From Desulfobacteraceae bacterium (GTDB lineage: Bacteria; Desulfobacterota; DSM-4660; Desulfatiglandales; Desulfatiglandaceae), in assembly GCA_030642205.1 (NCBI GenBank), contig DAOWOF010000163.1:1-5692 (forward strand): DNA of 5,692 nucleotides, in the 5' to 3' direction. The translations under genes were made by a program, and so were the position numbers. The notes below the pieces were generated by a model. The model did not search any database. It was not told the DNA's origin and was given only the letters and a program-made list of their open reading frames with translations. This document shows, piece by piece, positions 1 to 5,669 of this stretch. Position 1 is the stretch's first letter. Every line of letters starts with the position of its first letter.

Positions 1-1
1 A

Positions 2-73
2 TATATTTCAGCTATAATTATCGTTGTATTTGATAAAATGGATGCATTATTTGAATGCCTGATGGAGGTATAA
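2..73 (+). CDS. possible 3' end of an upstream gene (partial, unidentified)
   Basis: This reading frame is open from the left edge to a TAA at 71-73. The other two forward frames stop earlier, at about 15 and 31. The 23 visible residues are a hydrophobic run (Ile/Val-rich) followed by an acidic, Met- and Leu-containing end, as could occur at the C-terminus of a membrane protein. The stop lies 2 bases before the TTG start of the next gene, and that gene's ribosome binding site sits inside the last codons, an arrangement typical of translational coupling in an operon. The piece is too short to assign to a family and could be a chance open stretch. Confidence 0.35.
   Translation, partial: YISAIIIVVFDKMDALFECLMEV
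64..68 (+). promoter_or_regulatory. ribosome binding site (GGAGG) deciding a TTG start
   Basis: A GGAGG core lies 7 bases before the TTG at 76, which is ideal spacing. The only ATG in the same frame, at 55, lies upstream of this site and has no comparable purine-rich sequence before it. Starting at 76 also gives the usual family 2 glycosyltransferase N-terminus, a short beta strand running straight into V-N-Y-N-S. Confidence 0.75.
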
Positions 74-75
74 TA

Positions 76-1155
76 TTGCTGGATATTATTATTGTAAATT
101 ATAATAGTACCGATCATCTTTTAGTCTGCCTTAGATCGATCTATAAGTCTTTAGAGGGTTCGTATGCTGAGATTTTTGTTCAGGACAATGCATCAAAAGA
201 TAATGTGGATTGTGTTATTGACCGATTCCCTGAAGTTAATCTTACCAAAAATAAAAGCAATCTAGGTTTTGCAAAGGCTGTTAATCAGGCATTAAAACAA
301 GGTGTTGCCCCCTACGTTCTTCTTGTCAATCCTGATTCTCAAGTGAGACCTGGAGCCTTAAAGGCGATGTTAAGTTTCATGAAAGCTCGTTTGGATATTG
401 CCATATTAGGGCCAAAAATTCTAAATTCGGATGGATCTGTTCAGGGATCCGCCAGGTCTTTTCCCACATTCTTAACGGGTCTTTTTGGCAGGACATCTCT
501 GTTGACAAGGTTTTTTCCCAATAATCGGTTTTCGATTGCAAATATCCGGACTACCCTTTCTGATGGCATTTCTCCGATTGAAGTTGACTGGGTTTCAGGC
601 GCATGCATGATGATCAGGAGATCTGCTATTAATGCAGTTGGGAATCTGGACGAGAGTTTTTTTATGTATTGGGAGGATGCTGATTGGTGTCGACGGATGA
701 CTCTTAGGGGGTGGAAAGTAATATATTATCCAAAGGCATCTATAACTCATCATATAGGCGTCAGCAGTAACCAGCTCATATGGAGAACTATTTGGGAATT
801 CCATAAAAGCAGCTATTTATTATTTAGCAAATACACCCATAGTAAATTTGTGCTCCTGAAGCCTTTTGCCATTGGCGGGCTGGGGTTTCGATATCTTCTA
901 ATCATTGCCTTAAAATTAATGAGCATTGCAAATGAGCGTATTTTATTGACATTATTTTCGAGCCTGAAACTGCTATTTCCAGATAAAAAGGCCAAAACAG
1001 GACATCTATCGAAAGATTATGATGTTATGGCAGATTCTGCTCTATTGGAAGACGAGCCAGTTAACGCGGCTATAGTGAAATCCGATGTTGACAGATTAGA
1101 AGCAAATGATCAATCTATGGAAGATCAAAGTCAAAAAGATTTAATGCCTACCTGA
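76..1155 (+). CDS. family 2 glycosyltransferase, WbbL/rhamnosyltransferase-like
   Basis: This is a cytoplasmic, membrane-associated inverting glycosyltransferase (GT-A fold) that probably adds one sugar from a nucleotide donor to a growing O-antigen, core or capsule intermediate. Residues are numbered from the TTG at 76 (359 aa; an ATG at 55 would add 7). The nucleotide-binding start V-N-Y-N-S is at 7-11, the D-N-A-S-x-D motif at 37-42, and N-P-D with the metal-binding Asp87 at 85-87. The acceptor-side motif W-V-S-G-A is at 172-176. W-E-D-A-D-W-C-R-R at 199-207 holds the likely catalytic base Asp201. This set is characteristic of the WbbL-like subgroup, in which many members are rhamnosyltransferases. 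A hydrophobic or amphipathic stretch at about 255-302 probably contacts the membrane. The last 50 residues are acidic and low in complexity and look like an added tail. The donor sugar cannot be predicted, so no symbol is given. Confidence 0.9.
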   Translation: MLDIIIVNYNSTDHLLVCLRSIYKSLEGSYAEIFVQDNASKDNVDCVIDRFPEVNLTKNKSNLGFAKAVNQALKQGVAPYVLLVNPDSQVRPGALKAMLSFMKARLDIAILGPKILNSDGSVQGSARSFPTFLTGLFGRTSLLTRFFPNNRFSIANIRTTLSDGISPIEVDWVSGACMMIRRSAINAVGNLDESFFMYWEDADWCRRMTLRGWKVIYYPKASITHHIGVSSNQLIWRTIWEFHKSSYLLFSKYTHSKFVLLKPFAIGGLGFRYLLIIALKLMSIANERILLTLFSSLKLLFPDKKAKTGHLSKDYDVMADSALLEDEPVNAAIVKSDVDRLEANDQSMEDQSQKDLMPT

Positions 1156-1160
1156 AACAT

Positions 1161-1178
1161 GAAACAAAGACTTGTTTC
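1161..1178 (+). repeat. perfect 7-bp inverted repeat, 4-base loop, just after a stop codon
   Basis: GAAACAA at 1161-1167 and TTGTTTC at 1172-1178 are exact reverse complements around AGAC. The hairpin begins 5 bases after the TGA of the glycosyltransferase gene. It is low in G+C and no T-run follows it directly, so it is a weak terminator candidate at best. It may instead protect the 3' end of the mRNA, or be chance. Confidence 0.35.
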
Positions 1179-1246
1179 CTCAAGTATCGGATTATCCCTG
1201 TCTCTTTTTCTGGAACTATAAGTTTTATTGTTACTTAGAAGCATCT

Positions 1247-1275
1247 TTGAAATAGCTGAACAGTCAGGTTTTATT
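1247..1275 (+). promoter_or_regulatory. weak sigma70-like promoter candidate for the membrane glycosyltransferase gene
   Basis: TTGAAA at 1247-1252 matches five of six bases of the -35 consensus. After a 17-base spacer, TTTATT at 1270-1275 matches four of six of the -10 consensus. Transcription would start near 1282, leaving a leader of about 35 bases before the TTG at 1317. The surrounding DNA is very T-rich, so such matches arise easily. The rest of the 1156-1316 gap holds only the hairpin after the stop codon and a pyrimidine-rich stretch before the start. Confidence 0.25.
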
Positions 1276-1305
1276 TTCGTTTTTTATCTTTCCTAAACTC
1301 CATTC

Positions 1306-1309
1306 AAGG
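1306..1309 (+). promoter_or_regulatory. short ribosome binding site (AAGG) before a TTG start
   Basis: AAGG lies 7 bases before the TTG at 1317. An in-frame stop at 1257-1259 bounds the frame upstream, and there is no ATG or GTG between that stop and 1317. The next in-frame TTG is at 1380. The first in-frame GTG, near 1425, falls within the first membrane segment and is an unlikely start. Confidence 0.5.
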
Positions 1310-1316
1310 TTTTCCT

Positions 1317-2657
1317 TTGGCATCATCTATTATCAAAAACAGGAATGCTCGTTTATCAGAGCATAGTAAGAAGATCATATTGCCTGCAAATAAAAGGCAT
1401 TATTGGAAGTTATCCCTGTCTGCTGTGCTGATTATTTTTACGGCTCTTTTCTTTCGCCTTTACTGCATAGCCCATACTCCGGTTGTCAACCCCGATGGAG
1501 TTCTCTATATCCAACAGGCCAAGACCCTTTTTTACGGCCTCCATCAGGAGATGTTTAACTATTCTTCTTGTTTTTCCTGTGTGCCTATCTTTATTGCCTT
1601 TGCATACAAAGTCCTTGGAGACTGGGTCATGGCTGCCCGTGGGATAAGTATCCTTTTTGGGACATTGACTCTGATCCCCCTTTATTGGCTTTTAAGATGT
1701 TTTTTTGATGAGGCCATCAGTTCTCTGTCTCTTCTTATCTTTGTCCTTATCTCATCCTTTATCACCTTGAGACAGGATCTCATCTGTGGCCCCATTTATT
1801 GGTTCCTGGCCCTTTTGGGGATTTATTATTTTATTTTACAAATTGACAAGAAAAGTTACCTCTACCTTTTTTTTAGCGGTTTTTTGCTTCTATTGGGATC
1901 CTGGGTCAGAATTGAGTGCTGTTTGTATATCTTAATGTCAGTGATCTTCCTACTTTTTAACAAAGGAGAGCAGAAACTGCTAAAGCTCTTGTTCCTCCTT
2001 TTGCCGTTTATTATTATCTCTGGCATAATCACGGGATATTTACTTTTTATCAACAATAATTCTATGGGCCTCTTTGATCTGACAAGGATATCAAATGATT
2101 TGTCCAGTCTGATTTCAAATTACAGAGAACTAAGTACTAACCTTGGTTTACTAGCGGATCATCTCCCAGCTGGTGTGAGTCCGTTTTTTTTCCAAAAAGT
2201 TCAGGATTTAACCTGGTTGATTGGATTAGGAACTGCCCTGAATATGATCCAAACTACTTTTTACCTTCCATTTTTTATTACACTCATGGTCGGTATGCAA
2301 GAATTAAAAAGGCGTCAATTAAAGGATTCCCGGCTAAATTATTTATCATATCTATATGTAGCAGCATTTTTTGTGCTTTATGCGCAAATCCTTTATAATT
2401 GGTCTATGGAGCCTCGATTCGTTGTGCTTTTTTTGCTGCCTGTTTTTATCTTTATTGGGTTTGGTATTGAAAAAATCAGTCGTGGCATTCAAAATAAATT
2501 CAGGATCAGGGAAAAAAGCAGTTTATTGATTATAGGAGCGATGATTTTTCTGCTCGTTTTACCTAAGGTATTTAAGAAACAGGAAATAAATAACTCATCG
2601 TTTTCGTATACCTGCTTCAGGCCATCTTTAGCCGCTCTTTATTACTCTTCCTATTAA
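1317..2657 (+). CDS. membrane glycosyltransferase of the GT39/PMT type (GT-C fold)
   Basis: This is an integral inner-membrane protein of 446 aa. Enzymes of this class (ArnT and protein mannosyltransferase relatives) move a sugar from a polyprenyl-phosphate carrier to an acceptor on the periplasmic side. A basic cytoplasmic N-terminus (1-30) leads into the first membrane helix (about 31-49). The first outer loop carries N-P-D-G-V-L-Y-I at 58-65, with Asp60 where the family keeps its catalytic acidic residue. About ten further hydrophobic segments follow, at roughly 107-127, 134-152, 155-175, 180-197, 201-214, 221-244, 300-323, 342-359, 367-387 and 401-416. G-S-W-V-R-I-E at 194-200 and E-P-R-F at 365-368 resemble conserved positions in PMT_2 proteins. 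The protein ends about 30 residues after the last helix, whereas many relatives carry a larger soluble periplasmic C-terminus. The start is a TTG; a second TTG at 1380 is possible. The acceptor is unknown. It could also be called simply an ArnT-like hypothetical membrane protein. Confidence 0.85.
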   Translation: MASSIIKNRNARLSEHSKKIILPANKRHYWKLSLSAVLIIFTALFFRLYCIAHTPVVNPDGVLYIQQAKTLFYGLHQEMFNYSSCFSCVPIFIAFAYKVLGDWVMAARGISILFGTLTLIPLYWLLRCFFDEAISSLSLLIFVLISSFITLRQDLICGPIYWFLALLGIYYFILQIDKKSYLYLFFSGFLLLLGSWVRIECCLYILMSVIFLLFNKGEQKLLKLLFLLLPFIIISGIITGYLLFINNNSMGLFDLTRISNDLSSLISNYRELSTNLGLLADHLPAGVSPFFFQKVQDLTWLIGLGTALNMIQTTFYLPFFITLMVGMQELKRRQLKDSRLNYLSYLYVAAFFVLYAQILYNWSMEPRFVVLFLLPVFIFIGFGIEKISRGIQNKFRIREKSSLLIIGAMIFLLVLPKVFKKQEINNSSFSYTCFRPSLAALYYSSY

Positions 2658-2679
2658 AGTGCAACTTAATCTAGCACTT
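2657..2679. terminator. inverted repeat between convergent genes, possible weak bidirectional terminator
   Basis: AAGTGC at 2657-2662 and GCACTT at 2674-2679 are exact reverse complements around an 11-base loop. They fill most of the 34 bases between the stop codons of two converging genes. Neither side has a long T-run. The position argues for a transcription-ending role and the structure is only modest evidence. Confidence 0.3.
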
Positions 2680-2691
2680 CCCGTCAAATAT

Positions 2692-3444
2692 TTAAAAACC
2701 TTCCTGAAGTTCAATTACTTTCATATATTTTAGTTCCACTTCAAATGATGTCAGAATGGCTATAAGCAAACCCTGCCAGCCATCACGATAGCCTTGTTTA
2801 AGGATGTAGCCCCGCAAAAAACGCCAAAGAGGGCGAATTAACAGGTCCCGTAAATGAGCTCGTTTATTATTCATAAATTTGTCTTGAGCGGCAATGCTTG
2901 AAAATTTGTTAATTGTCTGAATATGGTCATAAATATTATTATAAGTATAATGATAAAGGGGCTCATCAATGGTTTTTACTTTCCCTGGAGCCTCAACCCG
3001 CTCATGTAAGGTACGGTTTACGATCCTGAAAGCTTTTTTCTGAAATAAACGCAGTTTATAATCAGGATACCATTCTCCATGATGTATCCATTTCTTTAGA
3101 TAAAAAACCCGTCTAGGGAAACGGTATGCCAAAATTGAAGAATCCCTGTTTTTAAATTCATTAATAATTTCATCTTTCATGCCGGGTGAGACCTCTTCAT
3201 CGGCATCCACCCACAGTATCCAGGGATTCCTGGCCTTTGACCAGGCTAGTTCCTTTTGTCCCGCGTAACCCAGCCAATCATGTTTATATACAAGGGGGGT
3301 ATAGTCCCGACAAATGTGGACTGTGTCATCAGAACTAAAACTATCCATTACAATAATTTCATCACACCATGTGAGACTTTCGAGGCATTGCCTAATTTTT
3401 TTTTCTTCATTATAAGTAATTATACAGGCTGATATTTTTTCCAA
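2692..3444 (-). CDS. WaaE/KdtX-like family 2 glycosyltransferase (LPS inner core)
   Basis: This is a 250-aa GT-A enzyme of the group that includes Klebsiella WaaE, a beta-1,4-glucosyltransferase acting on inner-core heptose. Length and motif order match that group. The N-terminal strand and I-T-Y-N-E-E lie at 9-14, and the D-E-I-I-V-M-D-S-F-S-S-D-D segment at 28-40. W-L-G-Y-A-G-Q-K at 57-64 is typical of the group. The metal-binding D-A-D is at 80-82, within W-V-D-A-D-E-E. G-E-W-Y-P-D is at 123-128 and L-H-E-R-V at 146-150. The C-terminal third (about 195-240) is basic and partly hydrophobic (W-R-F-L-R-G-Y-I, then D-G-W-Q-G) and probably binds the membrane. The start is TTG at 3444-3442; an in-frame TGA two codons upstream rules out a longer protein. 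The gene is transcribed against both flanking + genes and shares a divergent gap with the heptosyltransferase. The glucosyl specificity is inferred from family resemblance only, so no symbol is assigned. Confidence 0.9.
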   Translation of the reverse strand: MEKISACIITYNEEKKIRQCLESLTWCDEIIVMDSFSSDDTVHICRDYTPLVYKHDWLGYAGQKELAWSKARNPWILWVDADEEVSPGMKDEIINEFKNRDSSILAYRFPRRVFYLKKWIHHGEWYPDYKLRLFQKKAFRIVNRTLHERVEAPGKVKTIDEPLYHYTYNNIYDHIQTINKFSSIAAQDKFMNNKRAHLRDLLIRPLWRFLRGYILKQGYRDGWQGLLIAILTSFEVELKYMKVIELQEGF

Positions 3445-3455
3445 ATTTATTCAAG

Positions 3456-3460
3456 CTCCT
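3456..3460 (-). promoter_or_regulatory. ribosome binding site (AGGAG) before a TTG start
   Basis: Read on the minus strand, AGGAG ends 11 bases before the TTG at 3444. The spacing is somewhat long, but this is the only strong purine-rich site in the leader. The in-frame TGA at 3453-3451 leaves TTG as the only standard start codon near it. Confidence 0.5.
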
Positions 3461-3462
3461 GT

Positions 3463-3492
3463 TTTATAATTTTCAGGAAGAAATCTTGCCAA
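3463..3492 (-). promoter_or_regulatory. possible promoter for the WaaE-like gene
   Basis: On the minus strand, TTGGCA (3492-3487) matches five of six bases of the -35 consensus. After an 18-base spacer, TATAAA (3468-3463) matches five of six of the -10 consensus. However, transcription would then begin about 3456, on or just past the ribosome binding site, leaving almost no leader. Either the true promoter lies further upstream or the message has an extremely short leader. Confidence 0.25.
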
Positions 3493-3525
3493 GGTGAATA
3501 GGAAGGGCGACGTCAAGAGATTTGA

Positions 3526-3554
3526 TTGAATCCTTAGATGTATTTTATTGTAAT
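3526..3554 (+). promoter_or_regulatory. sigma70-like promoter for the heptosyltransferase gene
   Basis: TTGAAT at 3526-3531 (four of six matches to the -35 consensus) and TGTAAT at 3549-3554 (five of six to the -10) are separated by the ideal 17 bases. The predicted start near 3561 gives a leader of about 27 bases before the ATG at 3588. The gene is the first on its strand after an opposing gene, so it needs its own promoter here. Confidence 0.45.
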
Positions 3555-3587
3555 GCTATCCAATTTAACTGATTCAGGCACCATGAT

Positions 3588-4643
3588 ATGCAAAAAACAA
3601 GATCCAGTCATATTTTAATAACAAAAATGAGATATATTGGTGATACTATATTGATAACGCCGCTTATCAAGGCCATTAAAGAAGAAATCCCCCATGCCCG
3701 TATTGATGTCCTGGTTAATAAAGGTACTGAGGAGATGCTTATTTATCATCATTTAATAGATAAGATTTGGGCCTTTGACCGTCTAAAATCGAAAAAGAAG
3801 ATATGTTACGCGCCTCAATTGATTATTAAAATGAGACAGCGAAAATATAATATGGCAATTGATCTTACAAGTAATGATCGATCCTCGTTTTTTAATTTTG
3901 TCACAGGGGCTCCTGTCAGAATAGGTTTTACAAGTAATAATTTCCTGCGGAATAAACTATTTTACACCCAGGTAATCAATTCCAATCTTGATAGTATCCA
4001 TACAGTGGATCATCATCTTAAAATAGCCGAATTTCTCAATATATCAATTGAGGACCGTCATCCATTTATTGAAGTGCCGCTGGAAAAGAAATCTGAAATG
4101 GATAAAATACTTGAATCATATGGCCTTGGAAAGGAAGATCCCTTTGTTGTTATACATCCCGGTGCCAGATATTGGTATAAGAGCTGGCCTATAGAGAATT
4201 TTGCAAGGCTTGCTGATGAAATCATCAGGGTCTTTGGTATCAGGGTTATTTTCTCCGGCGGTATCCATGACCGTGAATGTGTAAAGAATATCATCAAAAA
4301 AATGGGTGAAAATGCCATCGATCTTTCAGGACAAATCTCATTGGTAGATTTGCCTGCTCTTGTTAAAAGAGCTATCTGCCTGATTGGAAATGATTCTTCT
4401 CCCATCCACATCGCTACAGCAGTAAAAACTCCTGCTATCGCATTGTTCGGGCCTAGCTTTTGGGAGGCCTGGCAGCCGAGAAGGGATCATGACCAGACCC
4501 TGGCGGCAGAGTTTCCCTGCCGTCCATGTGGACGAAATAGCCAGGATTGCACAATGGGAGATAATTATTGCATGAGCTCCATTAAATTTGAAGAGGTATT
4601 TGATGCAGTTAAAAAAATCTGTAGCTTTCCTGAAAATTTTTGA
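3588..4643 (+). CDS. waaQ: GT9 heptosyltransferase, WaaQ-like (LPS heptosyltransferase III type)
   Basis: This is a cytoplasmic GT-B glycosyltransferase of 351 aa, normal length for family 9, that transfers heptose from ADP-heptose to the LPS inner core. The opening K-M-R-Y-I-G-D-T at 13-20 is the form seen in WaaQ rather than WaaC or WaaF; Asp19 aligns with the catalytic Asp of WaaC. I-D-V-L at 39-42 and P-V-R-I-G-F at 109-114 are typical of the N-terminal domain. The C-terminal donor-binding domain has H-P-G-A at 190-193, Y-K-S-W-P at 197-201 (Lys198 in the donor-phosphate position), F-S-G-G at 222-225, D-L-S-G at 245-248, and G-N-D-S-S-P-I-H at 267-274 (Asp269, His274). L-F-G-P-S follows at 286-290. 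A four-cysteine cluster lies at 311-328. ATG 3588 keeps the first beta strand intact; the internal ATG at 3627 would remove it. The ribosome binding site is weak (AGG, 9 bases away). Exact position on the core (HepIII or another heptose) is inferred. Confidence 0.85.
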   Translation: MQKTRSSHILITKMRYIGDTILITPLIKAIKEEIPHARIDVLVNKGTEEMLIYHHLIDKIWAFDRLKSKKKICYAPQLIIKMRQRKYNMAIDLTSNDRSSFFNFVTGAPVRIGFTSNNFLRNKLFYTQVINSNLDSIHTVDHHLKIAEFLNISIEDRHPFIEVPLEKKSEMDKILESYGLGKEDPFVVIHPGARYWYKSWPIENFARLADEIIRVFGIRVIFSGGIHDRECVKNIIKKMGENAIDLSGQISLVDLPALVKRAICLIGNDSSPIHIATAVKTPAIALFGPSFWEAWQPRRDHDQTLAAEFPCRPCGRNSQDCTMGDNYCMSSIKFEEVFDAVKKICSFPENF

Positions 4644-4683
4644 CTCAAGCACAAACCCCCATGACAGCTTTTTTTTATGAGTC
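4642..4683. terminator. nested inverted repeats with T-run between convergent genes
   Basis: GACTCA at 4642-4647 and TGAGTC at 4678-4683 are exact reverse complements. Inside them AGC (4648-4650) can pair with GCT (4667-4669), followed by a T-run from 4669 to 4676. The outer arm overlaps the stop codon of the heptosyltransferase gene. For the + strand this is a plausible but weak terminator, because the inner stem is only three to four pairs with a long loop. The element fills most of the gap before the opposing gene. Confidence 0.3.
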
Positions 4684-4691
4684 CATCAAAA

Positions 4692-5630
4692 TTAATTATT
4701 GTAAAAATCCGTTGGGAGCGGACAATAAGATTTTGTCTTCCAGCGTTTATGGAACCAAAACCATTGTTCCGGATATTGTTTGACATAGCTCTCGATCTTT
4801 GCTGTAAACCGTTTGGTATTTTCCTCAACGTCCTTGGTATGGTCTCCACTGCGAACTAATTTCATTTCTTTCTCAATAATAATTCGGTACCTGCCATCGG
4901 GTTGTTTGACAGGAAAGAGAGGGATCACCGGGGCTTTTGTCTTGAGGGCGATAAGGGCGAGACCCTTATTTGTGCAAGCGGTTTTACCCATAAAAGGAAC
5001 AAAGACACCATCATACCAGTCCACATTCTGATCAAGCAGGATGCCCAGACATTTGTTTGCCCGCAATGCCTTCAAAATCATACGCATGGAACGCTTTTTG
5101 GGTATAACCTCTGTGCCGCATCTGGTGCGTATGGTCGTTACAAGCTGATCGGCAGGTAAAAAATCTATTGGTCTTGCTACAACAGTAAAGTTTTCTTTGG
5201 TTTGAAGTCTGATTGCAGCGGAAGCTAGTTCCCAATTTCCAAAATGGGCAGTCAAAATAATGACGCCTTTCTTTTTCCGAAGCGCTGAAAAAAGATTTTC
5301 TTCCTGATCAAATACAAAATATTTGGCAAGGTTGCTTGATTTAAGCCTCAGAATATGGGGTATCTCAAAGAAAAATTGAGCAAAATGTATTAATACGCGC
5401 TGATTAATCTCAATAATTTCAGATCGTTTTTTTTCTTCGCCAAAGATAGACTGGAGATTATCCTGAGAGGTTATGATTCGATCCATTGGCAAGCTGCTAA
5501 ACAATTTACCCAGTTTGCGGCCAAAAAATTGACCTGCAGACCAAGGTATAAAAGACATCAAACGTATCAATAAATACATTAAGCAATAGATAAATCTTGC
5601 AAGAAATTGGTTCCTGATTTTTATTTTCAT
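4692..5630 (-). CDS. lpxL: lipid A biosynthesis acyltransferase, LpxL/HtrB family
   Basis: This inner-membrane-bound enzyme of 312 aa, usual for the family, transfers a secondary acyl chain from acyl carrier protein to Kdo-lipid A or a related lipid A precursor. The N-terminus has a basic start and one hydrophobic membrane anchor (about 11-30), followed by a G-R-K-L-G segment at 37-41. The catalytic HX4E motif is clear: His129, F-G-N-W, Glu134, within T-A-H-F-G-N-W-E-L. V-A-R-P at 151-154 is the expected conserved Arg-Pro. L-L-D-Q-N at 198-202 with V-P-F-M-G at 211-215 forms the second conserved block, and P-V-I-P-L-F at 234-239 the third. The closing Q-W-F-W-F-H-K-R-W at 289-297 is diagnostic for LpxL/LpxM-type enzymes. 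ATG 5630 is preferred because the whole anchor is then kept. The frame stays open to the window edge but has no ATG, GTG or TTG upstream. The ribosome binding site is weak. LpxM or a LpxL paralogue with different chain choice cannot be excluded. Confidence 0.9.
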   Translation of the reverse strand: MKIKIRNQFLARFIYCLMYLLIRLMSFIPWSAGQFFGRKLGKLFSSLPMDRIITSQDNLQSIFGEEKKRSEIIEINQRVLIHFAQFFFEIPHILRLKSSNLAKYFVFDQEENLFSALRKKKGVIILTAHFGNWELASAAIRLQTKENFTVVARPIDFLPADQLVTTIRTRCGTEVIPKKRSMRMILKALRANKCLGILLDQNVDWYDGVFVPFMGKTACTNKGLALIALKTKAPVIPLFPVKQPDGRYRIIIEKEMKLVRSGDHTKDVEENTKRFTAKIESYVKQYPEQWFWFHKRWKTKSYCPLPTDFYNN

Positions 5631-5642
5631 AATTATAATCTT

Positions 5643-5669
5643 GTAAAAAGTTGCTCTGCGCCTTTTTAC
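5643..5669. repeat. perfect 8-bp inverted repeat upstream of lpxL
   Basis: GTAAAAAG at 5643-5650 and CTTTTTAC at 5662-5669 are exact reverse complements around an 11-base, G+C-richer loop. The repeat lies 12 bases before the lpxL start codon. It could be an operator, a leader hairpin affecting translation, or a weak terminator of a gene ending just upstream on the minus strand. The T-run lies within the stem and not after it, so it is not a classical terminator. Confidence 0.4.

Noticed and set aside
55..57. ATG as start of the WbbL-like gene
   Set aside because: It lies upstream of the GGAGG site, has no ribosome binding site of its own, and adds seven residues before the conserved N-terminal strand. 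TTG at 76 fits better.
1217..1222. TATAAG as a -10 element for the membrane glycosyltransferase gene
   Set aside because: No acceptable -35 sequence is found 16-18 bases upstream; the pair at 1247/1270 is better, though still weak.
595..2056. Minus-strand open frames of 60-69 codons inside the first two + genes
   Set aside because: They lie opposite clear coding sequence, with compositions expected of reversed hydrophobic or glycosyltransferase codons.
3583..3585. ATG five bases before the heptosyltransferase start
   Set aside because: It is out of frame with the gene and its own frame stops after eleven codons.
4058..4652. Two minus-strand open frames (4058-4411 and 4338-4652) opposite the heptosyltransferase
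   Set aside because: They lie antisense to a gene with clear conserved motifs over its full length, and their translations show no recognisable domain. They are shadows of that gene.
4677..5159. Plus-strand open frames opposite lpxL
   Set aside because: They are short, overlap one another, and lie opposite a frame carrying all LpxL motifs. There is no ribosome binding site or domain support.
5632..5637. Perfect minus-strand TATAAT just before lpxL
   Set aside because: It ends one base before the ATG, so transcription would begin inside the gene, and no -35 match occurs at the right distance.
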